A DNA stretch of 35,979 nt from positions 1 to 35,979 of the forward strand of contig JAISDE010000190.1 in NCBI GenBank assembly GCA_031265035.1. The letters are read 5' to 3'. Positions 15,008-22,662 of the stretch are shown piece after piece. Source of the stretch: Peptococcaceae bacterium. GTDB taxonomy: Bacteria; Bacillota; Peptococcia; DRI-13; UBA5745. Each line of letters starts with the position of its first letter. The stretch's first letter is position 1. A program made the position numbers and the translations under genes. The notes beneath the pieces were generated by a model that was not told the DNA's origin, searched no databases, and worked only from the letters and a program-made list of their open reading frames with translations.

Positions 15008-15840
15008 AAAATGTTTCCTATACCTATCAGCCGGGCACGCCTTTCGCGGCGGCGGCGCTGCGGGAAGTGAGCCTGACGGTCAAAAGCGGGGAGTTGGTGG
15101 GCCTGATCGGTCATACCGGCAGCGGCAAGTCCACGCTGATCCAGCATTGCAATGGGCTACTGTTTCCCCAGGCGGGCCGGGTGACGGTGGACGGGCTGCC
15201 GGTGGCGCCCAAAAGCAAGGATCTGAGGGAGATCCGCCGCAAGGTTGGGCTGGTGTTTCAGTATCCGGAGCAGCAGCTATTTGAGGAAACCGTGGAGCTG
15301 GATATCGCTTTTGGACCCAAGAGCCTGGGCCTGGGCGAGGCTGAGACTCGCCGCCGAACCCGCTGGGCTATGGGCATGGTGGAATTGGACGAAAAATTGG
15401 CTGGCGCCTCCCCTTTCAGCCTTTCCGGCGGGGAAAAACGCCGGGTGGCGATCGCCGGGGTGCTGGCCTCCCGGCCTAAATATTTGATTTTGGATGAGCC
15501 TTGCGCCGGGCTAGATCCCCAGGGCCGGGAGGAAATGCTTCGGCAGCTGCGGCGCCTGAACGAAAAGGGCCTGGCGATCCTGCTGGTCAGTCACAGTATG
15601 GACGATGTGGCCCGCCTGGTTCGGCGGCTGGTGGTGATCCACCAGGGGCGGATTTTGTATGATGATCCGGTGAGGCAGGTGTTCGCCAGGGCGGCGGAGA
15701 TGGCCGAGCTGGGCCTGGATGTGCCGGAGGTAATGAAATTGATGCTGCTTTTGCGGGAAAAGGGCCTGCCGGCCCGGCAGGATATCCTGACGGCGGAGGA
15801 AGGGCAGGAGGAAATTTTGCGGGTGCTGTCCCATGCTTAA
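14992..15840 (+). CDS. ecfA2: ECF transporter ATPase EcfA2
   Basis: Second ATPase of the ECF module, pairing with EcfA1 to form the asymmetric motor below EcfT. The ATG at 14992 (MPIVLENVSYTYQPGTPF) is inside the end of ecfA1. Walker A GHTGSGKST, FQYPEQQLFEETVELDIAFG (the Q-loop form typical of EcfA2), signature LSGGEKRRVAIAG, Walker B YLILDEPCAGLD and SHSMDD follow. Length 282 aa is normal. The stop overlaps the ecfT start by 8 nt (ATGCTTAA), so the three subunits are probably made in fixed ratio from one message. Confidence 0.95.
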   Translation: MPIVLENVSYTYQPGTPFAAAALREVSLTVKSGELVGLIGHTGSGKSTLIQHCNGLLFPQAGRVTVDGLPVAPKSKDLREIRRKVGLVFQYPEQQLFEETVELDIAFGPKSLGLGEAETRRRTRWAMGMVELDEKLAGASPFSLSGGEKRRVAIAGVLASRPKYLILDEPCAGLDPQGREEMLRQLRRLNEKGLAILLVSHSMDDVARLVRRLVVIHQGRILYDDPVRQVFARAAEMAELGLDVPEVMKLMLLLREKGLPARQDILTAEEGQEEILRVLSHA

Positions 15841-16642
15841 AGATATTACCGTGGGGCAGTATTATCCTGGTCAGTCATTTTTGCATCGGCTGGATCCCCG
15901 GGCCAAGATCATTGGCCTGGCTCTCTATATGACCGCCTTGTTTTTGGTGAGGCGGCTGGCGGGATTTGGTTATGTGGCTGTCTTTACCGTCTTGCTCATC
16001 GCTTCTTCCGGTGTGCCGCCCAAGGTAGCGCTAAAAGGGATCAAGCCGATTTGGCCGCTGCTGGCGTTTACGCTGGTCCTGAATTTTTTTCTGACGCCGG
16101 CGGGGGAGGTTTTGTGGCGGTGGGGGGCGCTCAAGGTCACCGACGCTGGGATAACCAGGGGGATATTTATGACGCTCAGGCTGGTGCTGCTGCTCAACGC
16201 CACGGCCCTGCTCACCCTGACCACCACGCCGATCCGGCTCACCGACGGGCTGGAGCGGGTCATGGGGCGGTTGCGCGTTCCTATGGCCCATGAGCTGGCC
16301 ATGATGATGACTATCGCTTTGCGTTTTATCCCTACGCTGATCGAGGAGACGGAAAGGCTCATGAAAGCGCAGACCGCCAGGGGGGCGGATTTTGAGCGGG
16401 GCGGGCTGATCGCCAGGGCCAAGAGCCTGATACCGCTGCTGGTGCCGCTGTTTGTCGGCGCCCTCCGCCGGGCGGATGATTTGGCGACGGCGATGGAGGC
16501 CCGCTGCTATCGGGGCGGTGAGGGCCGCACCCGGCTGCGGCCGCTGCGCTATCAGGCCAGGGACGGGGCGGCGCTCTTGCTGGCCGGCGGCCTTTTGGCC
16601 CTCACCGTCGCCGACCGGTATTGGCTGCGCTGGCTCAATTAG
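15833..16642 (+). CDS. ecfT: ECF transporter transmembrane subunit EcfT
   Basis: Membrane scaffold that couples EcfA1/EcfA2 to exchangeable S components. At 269 aa, with several hydrophobic helices in the first 125 residues and a last one at the C-terminus, it matches EcfT/CbiQ. The cytoplasmic coupling helices carry the two characteristic small-Arg-Gly-like motifs: QTARGADF at about residue 181 and AMEARCYRGG at about 222. The opening HRLDPRAKI is also a CbiQ/EcfT hallmark. The start overlaps ecfA2. truA follows after 54 nt. Confidence 0.94.
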   Translation: MLKDITVGQYYPGQSFLHRLDPRAKIIGLALYMTALFLVRRLAGFGYVAVFTVLLIASSGVPPKVALKGIKPIWPLLAFTLVLNFFLTPAGEVLWRWGALKVTDAGITRGIFMTLRLVLLLNATALLTLTTTPIRLTDGLERVMGRLRVPMAHELAMMMTIALRFIPTLIEETERLMKAQTARGADFERGGLIARAKSLIPLLVPLFVGALRRADDLATAMEARCYRGGEGRTRLRPLRYQARDGAALLLAGGLLALTVADRYWLRWLN

Positions 16643-16696
16643 CCAGGGCAGCAGGACGATGAGGGTGAGGCAGGGAGATGGAGTGGGGAGGCTGAG

Positions 16697-17605
16697 ATGG
16701 CGGAGCGGCGCAATATTATGCTGACCGTGGCCTATGACGGCACGGATTTTTACGGTTTCCAAAGCCAGGCGGGGACGGGCCTGCCCACGGTGCAGGAAAG
16801 CCTGGAGGCGGCCATTTTTCGTCTGACGGGCCAAAAGACGGCGGTGGAAGGCTCCGGCCGCACGGATACCGGCGTTCACGCCTGGGGGCAGGTCGTCCAT
16901 TTTTTCGCGGACAGCGCCATCCCGCCGGAACGCTGGAAGCTGGCGCTGGCGGCCCATTTGCCGGCCAGTATCACCGTCCGGGACAGCCGGCCGGCGCCGC
17001 CCGGGTTTCACGCCCGCTTTGCCGCCAAGGAAAAGACCTATGTGTACCAATTTTATCTGGGGCCGCTGCCCAGCCCTTTTTACCGACGCTATGCCTGTCA
17101 TGTGCCTTATGCCCTGGATCTGCCGGCGATGCGGGAGGCCGCCGCTTATTTTGAGGGCAGCCGGGATTTTCGGGCTTTTTGCGCCGCCGGCGCCAAGGTA
17201 AAGAGCTTTGTCCGGCGGATTTTTTCCTGCCGCCTGCTGGTCGCGGGTGAAGAAACGGCCAAGCTGGGCGGCGGCATGGGATTGGCCGCCGCCGCGGCCG
17301 TCGGAGCGGGTACCGCCGGCGCTGGAGCGAGCGCGGCGGCCGTTGGAGCCGGCGTTGCCGCCCCAGCCGGGGAGGAAACCGCTTTCGCCTGCTTTGCCGG
17401 CGACGGTTCCTTGCTGCGGCTGTGGATAAGGGGCGACGGCTTTCTCTGGAATATGGTGCGGATTATCGCCGGCACCTTGCTGGAGGTAGGCGCCGGCAAG
17501 CGGCAGGCCGGGGATATCCCCGGCCTGCTGGAGTCGGGCGACCGCCGCCTCACAGGCATAACGCTGCCGCCCCAAGGGCTGTTTTTGTATAAGGTGGATT
17601 ATTGA
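16697..17605 (+). CDS. truA: tRNA pseudouridine(38-40) synthase TruA, with a low-complexity insertion
   Basis: Makes pseudouridine at positions 38-40 of the tRNA anticodon arm. The ATG at 16697 follows GGGGAGG at about 6 nt. NIMLTVAYDGTDFYGFQ opens the protein, and the catalytic aspartate is in GRTDTGVHAWGQVVHF. FHARFAAKEKTYVYQF and the C-terminal FLWNMVRIIAGTLLEVG block confirm the family. TruA is usually about 245-265 aa; this one is 302 aa because about 35 Ala/Gly residues (about 191-227) are inserted in the second domain between SCRLLVAGEE and the FACFAGDGSLLRLWI strand. The inserted DNA keeps frame and both flanks look intact, so the enzyme is probably functional. ecfA1-ecfA2-ecfT-truA is a common Firmicute order, but the usual rplM-rpsI do not follow. 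Confidence 0.95.
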   Translation: MAERRNIMLTVAYDGTDFYGFQSQAGTGLPTVQESLEAAIFRLTGQKTAVEGSGRTDTGVHAWGQVVHFFADSAIPPERWKLALAAHLPASITVRDSRPAPPGFHARFAAKEKTYVYQFYLGPLPSPFYRRYACHVPYALDLPAMREAAAYFEGSRDFRAFCAAGAKVKSFVRRIFSCRLLVAGEETAKLGGGMGLAAAAAVGAGTAGAGASAAAVGAGVAAPAGEETAFACFAGDGSLLRLWIRGDGFLWNMVRIIAGTLLEVGAGKRQAGDIPGLLESGDRRLTGITLPPQGLFLYKVDY

Positions 17606-17631
17606 GGCGAGCCCTTGAGCCTTTACCTACT

Positions 17632-19044
17632 TTACTGAGCCAGCGCGATGCCCAGTTTTTCCGCTATTTCCTCGGCTCTCGCCAGGGAGGGGGAGGCGTC
17701 CCTCAGCACTAGGCGCCCGCCGCCCCGGTTTAGGGTATCCACCATACAGGTCATCTCGTCGGTCTCAATACTGATGATTTGGACGCCGTATTCTTTATTT
17801 TCCTTAATCTCTACGGCGATGCCCATCTCTTTGACCTTATCCGCGGCTTTGCCATACATCTCGTAATCGCCGGTATTGGCGCCAAAAACGGCGCCCATCA
17901 GGATGCCGGGGATATTGATGGCCCGACGGGCAAAGAGCTCGGGATAAAGCTCAACGGTAACTTTTTTGATGTTGCCTTTGGCCAGCTCATGGGCGATCCT
18001 GGCGGCATTGGTGGGAGAGCCTACCGCCTGGCTGGAACCGCCCACCACGGCGTCGCCGTAAGTCTGAAGTATGGGCTTGGTGCCGTTGGCCAGCTTTTTG
18101 GCGATCTCCTTGGCCTTACGTAAGGTCTCTTTGATCTGCTTGTTTTCCGCCGTCTTGACATCTTCGCTGATCAGGGATTCCACATTGGCTTTGCGTTTAA
18201 AGAAGGGCTCCATAAATTCCACCACCGCGGGCACCACGGCTTTGGCGGAAATCTTATGAACCTCGGCGGCCATAGCGATCATCACGTCTATAGGCACATT
18301 GACGGTCATATCCACCAGCATACAAAGGCGGGCGGCGTACATACCGATGAGAACGGCGCCGCCCACATGGGTGACGCAAAGAGCCGGCACCAGCACCCTG
18401 GGGGTGCAGGGATTGGCGATAGTGGGGGAAATAGCCAAAACCATAGCTTTTTCCATCTGCTCGGGGGTAGCGCCTCCCAGGGCCGCGGTAGCGGCGGCGA
18501 TACAGGCGGCGCCGGCGCCAAAGCCTTCCATATTGCAGCCAGTGCTGACCTTGCCTACCCTGAAGATGCCGCCGATTTTCAGGATCAGGGCGGCTATCTC
18601 GGCAATGACGACCTCGTCTATGCCCTCTGTCTGCATGGCTTTGACGAAGCCGGCGTAAGGGCAGGAGTCGCCGGTGCCGGCGCAGGGCCGCAGGCCGATG
18701 CAGTGATTGCCTACCTGAGCCGCCAGCGTATAGAGCAGGGCGTTGTCCAGGAAGGTGTCTTTAAAGCATTTGGCGCCTTTAATCTGATTTAATTGGGAGG
18801 CCACGGTGCCCAAAAGAATGCTCTCACCGTCTTTAAGGCCGATGTCCAGGGCTTTCAGGTTGTGGGCATATTCCTCCATGACTCTCGCGAGTATCTCCTC
18901 CCGGGGCAAATTGAGACGGAGCTCGCTTTCGATCAGAACTACGTCCACTGCCCGGGCATTATGATCGCTGGCCAAAGCCAGCGTCTCCCCAACGGTTAGG
19001 GGCATTTTTTCCTTGATTGCCTCTCTTAATGTCATTGACGCCAT
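17632..19044 (-). CDS. hmd: [4Fe-4S] dehydratase of the serine-dehydratase family, probable 2-(hydroxymethyl)glutarate dehydratase
   Basis: Proposed to remove water from 2-(hydroxymethyl)glutarate to give 2-methyleneglutarate, the only dehydration in the pathway otherwise without a gene here. The protein (470 aa, ATG 19044 with AAAGGGA about 8 nt upstream) is related to the alpha chain of Fe-S L-serine dehydratases. Cys128 (DSCPYAG), Cys170 (STGCNMEGFG) and Cys181 are spaced 42 and 11, the spacing I recall for the three cluster-binding cysteines of Legionella L-serine dehydratase. The C-terminus (KLGIALAQ) lacks the tail cysteine that provides a fourth ligand there. I recall that Hmd in the Eubacterium barkeri locus is likewise serine-dehydratase-like. 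It is the last gene of the locus, 53 nt after dml and convergent with truA. Confidence 0.75.
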   Translation of the reverse strand: MASMTLREAIKEKMPLTVGETLALASDHNARAVDVVLIESELRLNLPREEILARVMEEYAHNLKALDIGLKDGESILLGTVASQLNQIKGAKCFKDTFLDNALLYTLAAQVGNHCIGLRPCAGTGDSCPYAGFVKAMQTEGIDEVVIAEIAALILKIGGIFRVGKVSTGCNMEGFGAGAACIAAATAALGGATPEQMEKAMVLAISPTIANPCTPRVLVPALCVTHVGGAVLIGMYAARLCMLVDMTVNVPIDVMIAMAAEVHKISAKAVVPAVVEFMEPFFKRKANVESLISEDVKTAENKQIKETLRKAKEIAKKLANGTKPILQTYGDAVVGGSSQAVGSPTNAARIAHELAKGNIKKVTVELYPELFARRAINIPGILMGAVFGANTGDYEMYGKAADKVKEMGIAVEIKENKEYGVQIISIETDEMTCMVDTLNRGGGRLVLRDASPSLARAEEIAEKLGIALAQ

Positions 19045-19097
19045 ATGATCATCCCTTTCCTCAGGCCGGGGCCCGCGCGTGTTTTGCCGCTGTCGCC

Positions 19098-19967
19098 TTA
19101 CGCCCTGTTGGCGTATTTAGTCTCGATTTCCCGAATCCGGGGCAAGCCGATCAGGTCGTTGAATTGAGGGAAGGGAATCATCCGGTCTATCATGGAGGCG
19201 GTGGTGCCGTCCCTCTTGAGGCCCTCCATCAGATCAATCATGGCTTTAGTGGTGACATAAGTGGAAGCTGTGGGATAGATGACCAGATCATAGCCCAAAG
19301 CCGCTAATTTATGATTGGGCAGGAGGGGCGTGCGGCCGCCCTCCACCATGTTGGCCAAGGTATAAACGGTGATAACCTCATTGATTTTTTTCATTTCTTC
19401 CTCGGATTCGGGCGACTCGATGAAAATAATATCGGCGCCGGCTTCCTGGTAAGCCGCGCCTCGCTCCAGGGCTTCCTCGATGCCATGGACGGTTCGGGCG
19501 TCGGTTCGGGCCATGATCATGAAATCAGGGTCGATTCTGGTATCCGCGGCGGCCTTGATTTTGCCGACCATCTCTTCCTTGGTTATTACCTGGCGGCCTG
19601 TCATATGGCCGCATTTTTTGGGCATCACTTGATCCTCCAATTGGATGACGGCGACGCCGGCCTTCTCGTATTCCCGCACGGCGCGGATGACATTGACAGC
19701 GTTGCCAAAGCCGGTGTCGGCGTCGGCCACGACGGGTACGCCGGAGGCCTCCACAAAAGCGTTGGCCCGGGCCACCATTTCGGACATCGTCATCAAGCCG
19801 ACGTCGGGATCGCCTAGGTGGCTGGCGGATTGACCGTAACCTGTCATATAAACGGCGTCAAAGCCTGTCTTGCCGATGATTTTGGCTGTAAGGGCGTCAT
19901 GAGCGCCGGGAGCGACGATGAGCTTGCCAGATTGAAATAGGTGTTTTAGTTTTTTTCTGCTGTTCAT
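19098..19967 (-). CDS. dml: 2,3-Dimethylmalate lyase (isocitrate lyase/PEP mutase family)
   Basis: Predicted to split (2R,3S)-2,3-dimethylmalate into pyruvate and propionate, the final step of the pathway. The ATG at 19967 (MNSRKKLKHLFQSG) with AGAGGA upstream gives 289 aa; the track's TTG start at 20000 adds 11 residues and is less likely. APGAHDALTAKIIGKTGFDAVYMTGYG is the family N-terminus. DADTGFGN and QLEDQVMPKKCGHM supply the metal-binding acids and the catalytic cysteine of the K(K/R)CGH loop, and IMARTDAR follows. By sequence alone 2-methylisocitrate lyase (PrpB) is possible; the neighbours mii, dmdAB and mgm make dimethylmalate the likely substrate. Confidence 0.86.
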   Translation of the reverse strand: MNSRKKLKHLFQSGKLIVAPGAHDALTAKIIGKTGFDAVYMTGYGQSASHLGDPDVGLMTMSEMVARANAFVEASGVPVVADADTGFGNAVNVIRAVREYEKAGVAVIQLEDQVMPKKCGHMTGRQVITKEEMVGKIKAAADTRIDPDFMIMARTDARTVHGIEEALERGAAYQEAGADIIFIESPESEEEMKKINEVITVYTLANMVEGGRTPLLPNHKLAALGYDLVIYPTASTYVTTKAMIDLMEGLKRDGTTASMIDRMIPFPQFNDLIGLPRIREIETKYANRA

Positions 19968-20019
19968 GTTCCGGAATCCTCTCTTCAGTTTATTATCCAA
20001 CAGATCCTTATGTAATTTT

Positions 20020-21474
20020 TCAGGTTCTTATGTAATTTTTCAAGAAGGAAAGCGCTGAATCGGGAAAATGGCGGGATAAAACTCCCAGGGCGTATAGCAA
20101 ATAATGATCGTCGAAGTGAAAACGGGGATTGACTGGCAATAATGAAATGCCCGGATCCGCCAAAGCTCTCGTCATGATTTCCTGTTTTTCCGCGGTTTTT
20201 GTATGGTAGAAAATGCCGCCCACAGCGAGAACATGCTTTACTGAACGGAGATCCCGGCCTACGGGAGTGCCGGCCGCCAGACCCAAAACGGGGTCGGCCT
20301 CTTTGGCGAAATGGCCGGCGTGGCGGCGCAGAGCCACGGCGACGGCGGAAAGGGCCAGGGCTTTGTCCATAGCCCATTCCCGCTGGTTGGCCGGGATAGA
20401 GGAAGGCTCTTTTTCCATTCTGCGGGTATAGTCCACAACTTCTTCCGGTGTCGCCGGCGGTTCCCGGAGACCCATATCCCTGATTATGGACAAAGGGCCT
20501 ACCGCCTCCGGGATGCCGGTGGCGCTGACTCTGAGGCCCAGGTTGCCTTCCACGGTTCGGTAGGAAAACTGCTTCTCGTTGTTGATCACCAAGCCCCGTT
20601 CTTCCGGCTTCAAATTCTCCAGCTCCGGCAGGGCGGAATGGATATCCGTGGTGGCGCCGCCAATGTCCGCGAGAATCAGGCCGCCGATGCCTTCCTGCTC
20701 ATAAGTGCCTTTGGCTAGCAGCTCGCTGGCTAAAAGAACGGCCCCCGGCGTAGGCATTACGGTTTTGTCCGCCAGCATGGCTTGCAGCCGATCCAGGCCC
20801 TTTGCCTTCGTAATCTGTTTAATGAATTGAGTATGAATGGCTTCTCTGGCCGGCTTGATGTTCAGCTCATGGATGGTAGGCATGATGTTTGGCACCCTGA
20901 CATAGGGGATGCCCGCCGCGTCAAAACGGGCGGCTACCCGGGCTTGGGCGTCTTTGTTGCAGGCTACCACTACCATAGCCTTGCTTTTGATCCGGATAAT
21001 GATCTCGGCATTTTCCAGAACCGATTCCCGGTCGCCGCCGTCGGTGCCGCCGGCCAGCAAAATGATATCCGGCCGGATTTCCCGTAGCGCCTCCTCCCGG
21101 TATGCTAAAGGCTCATCGTAGGAAATTACCTCCATTACCCGGGCGCCGGCGGTCATGGCCACTTCCTTGGCGGCTTTGGCGGTAACCCGGGGCATATAGC
21201 CTAAGGCTACCATCCTGAGGCCCCCCGCGGCGCTGCAAGTGGCGTAGCGCCGTAGATCGGCGCCTAAGCCGACTCCCTGACCGGCTATAGACTGCCGGGC
21301 ATTTTCCGCCCCTAGAAGCACATCCTCCAAGGTGGTAGGGGATTGGCCCCGGGCTAGAAAAAGCAGGCTGCCCGACTCCTCCAGGCGAAAAGCCGTCGCC
21401 TTGGTATAGGTGCTGCCAACATCATAAACAAGCAGATTAGCTTCCTTTACGGTCGGGGCTTTGGGCGCGCTCAC
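20020..21474 (-). CDS. MutL-like ASKHA ATPase, probable repair partner of the B12-dependent mutase
   Basis: Resembles MutL/GlmL, the protein encoded beside coenzyme-B12-dependent glutamate mutase (unrelated to mismatch-repair MutL). Actin/Hsp70-type ATP-binding motifs are VYDVGSTYTKATAF near the N-terminus and LILADIGGATTDIHS in the middle; a glycine-rich HVLAVGGIFYHT follows. The GTG at 21474 (MSAPKAPTVKEANLLVYDVG) is chosen because GGAG lies 9 nt upstream and the mii stop is 5 nt away. The track start and the internal ATG at 21489 overlap mii and lack a ribosome site. About 484 aa. No mutS/mutE genes are present; the only B12 mutase nearby is mgm, two genes upstream. I infer a role in keeping Mgm active by exchanging damaged cofactor, as ASKHA reactivases do for diol dehydratase. 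Confidence 0.78.
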   Translation of the reverse strand: MSAPKAPTVKEANLLVYDVGSTYTKATAFRLEESGSLLFLARGQSPTTLEDVLLGAENARQSIAGQGVGLGADLRRYATCSAAGGLRMVALGYMPRVTAKAAKEVAMTAGARVMEVISYDEPLAYREEALREIRPDIILLAGGTDGGDRESVLENAEIIIRIKSKAMVVVACNKDAQARVAARFDAAGIPYVRVPNIMPTIHELNIKPAREAIHTQFIKQITKAKGLDRLQAMLADKTVMPTPGAVLLASELLAKGTYEQEGIGGLILADIGGATTDIHSALPELENLKPEERGLVINNEKQFSYRTVEGNLGLRVSATGIPEAVGPLSIIRDMGLREPPATPEEVVDYTRRMEKEPSSIPANQREWAMDKALALSAVAVALRRHAGHFAKEADPVLGLAAGTPVGRDLRSVKHVLAVGGIFYHTKTAEKQEIMTRALADPGISLLPVNPRFHFDDHYLLYALGVLSRHFPDSALSFLKNYIRT

Positions 21475-21478
21475 GGAA

Positions 21479-22630
21479 TCAAGCTCCATAAATCTTGCCG
21501 GTCTCGACAAAGGCATAGCCTTCCATCAAGCGGCGGGCGGTACGTTCGATGCTGGCCTTCAACACTTCGCCGTCTTTGACGGCGGCGCTTACAGGAATGA
21601 CGCCGGCGGGATGACCGATGCGCACCGTCTCGATGCTGTCGATATGGGGTATACACTGGTTGACGATGGTGCCGGGGATTTTGGCGGCGGCGCCGGTACA
21701 AGCGGTACCGGTACCAGGGTAAGTTTTGTGGAGTACCTGCATAAACATCATGCGGGAGACGAAATCCACTTGGCTTTTCTTGATCGCGCTGCCGGTGGTA
21801 AAGTCCACATAGTCGGCAGCTTCCGCAACAAAAGCGATCATGGGGAAAGCGGGGGAGAGCTTGGTGGCTTCTTCCGGGGTCTTGGCTTTGCCGATAATGA
21901 CGGCGCATTTTGCCCGGATTTCCTCCAGATAGGCCAGAAGATCTTTATTGCCGTTGATCTCCGTAGGATTTTCCGTACCCTTCATGCCGACGTCTTTCGC
22001 CCGGACAAATAGGCACGGGTTGGAGAGATCCACTATGGATACCTCGATGGGCCCCCTGCCGGTTTCCACGATATCTATCGGACTGCCGGTAGGAAGCAGC
22101 TTGCCGGTGGAAGAACCGGCGGTGGCGGCGAAATTCATCAGAATGGGAGCGGCAGTACCGGGAACACCGTCGATTTTGCAATCGCCTTTGACCGCGGATT
22201 TGCCGTCTTTTACCTGAACCTCGGCCACCAGGATCTTGCCGGTATTGGTATTGTGAACGCGGACGGTGGTTACAGGCTCCGCGGCCCGGACGATGGATTC
22301 GTCGATAGCGAAGGGGCCTACGGCGGAAGAAATATTGCCGCAGTTGCCGCTGTAATCGATGACGGTATCGTTGATGCTGACTTGGCCAAAGGTGTAGTCC
22401 ACGTCGGCGTCGGGACGGCTGGGCGGGCCGATAATGGCCAGTTTGCTGGTCAGGGGGTCGGCGCCGGCTAAGCCGTCGATTTGACGGACGTCGGGACTGC
22501 CGAAAATAGCCAGAATGATTTTGTCCCGTATGGATTTGTCGGCGGGCAGATCATTCTCTTTCAGGAAAACAGCTTTGCTGGTGCCGCCTCGCATGAGGAC
22601 GCAAGGAACGCGGAAAATGTCGGATCGCAT
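21479..22630 (-). CDS. mii: 3-Methylitaconate delta-isomerase (PrpF family)
   Basis: Predicted to move the double bond of (R)-3-methylitaconate to give 2,3-dimethylmaleate. PrpF-like two-domain (DapF-type) fold, 383 aa. The track starts at a TTG; the ATG at 22630 (MRSDIFRVPCVLMRGGTSK) is preferred because AAGGAG lies 9 nt upstream. Family blocks are MRGGTSKAVF, DPLTSKLAIIGPP, YSGNCGNISSAVGPFAI and GVPGTAAPILMNF. In this numbering Ser18 and Lys63 correspond, as I recall, to the Ser17 and Lys62 active-site residues of the Eubacterium barkeri enzyme. PrpF proteins elsewhere serve the methylcitrate pathway, but no prpD/acnD is here, and mgm and dmdAB flank the locus. Confidence 0.88.
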   Translation of the reverse strand: MRSDIFRVPCVLMRGGTSKAVFLKENDLPADKSIRDKIILAIFGSPDVRQIDGLAGADPLTSKLAIIGPPSRPDADVDYTFGQVSINDTVIDYSGNCGNISSAVGPFAIDESIVRAAEPVTTVRVHNTNTGKILVAEVQVKDGKSAVKGDCKIDGVPGTAAPILMNFAATAGSSTGKLLPTGSPIDIVETGRGPIEVSIVDLSNPCLFVRAKDVGMKGTENPTEINGNKDLLAYLEEIRAKCAVIIGKAKTPEEATKLSPAFPMIAFVAEAADYVDFTTGSAIKKSQVDFVSRMMFMQVLHKTYPGTGTACTGAAAKIPGTIVNQCIPHIDSIETVRIGHPAGVIPVSAAVKDGEVLKASIERTARRLMEGYAFVETGKIYGA

Positions 22631-22662
22631 ATGGATCAACTCCTTAATCTTATCTTGCTTTC

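Noticed and set aside
17573-17617. Bidirectional terminator between truA and hmd (caagggct / agcccttg)
   Set aside because: An 8-bp stem with a 29-nt loop that includes the truA stop and no T-run on either side; too weak to call.
19098-22630. Methylcitrate cycle (prpB and prpF) assignment for dml and mii
   Set aside because: No prpC, prpD or acnD gene is present, while all nicotinate-pathway partners are.
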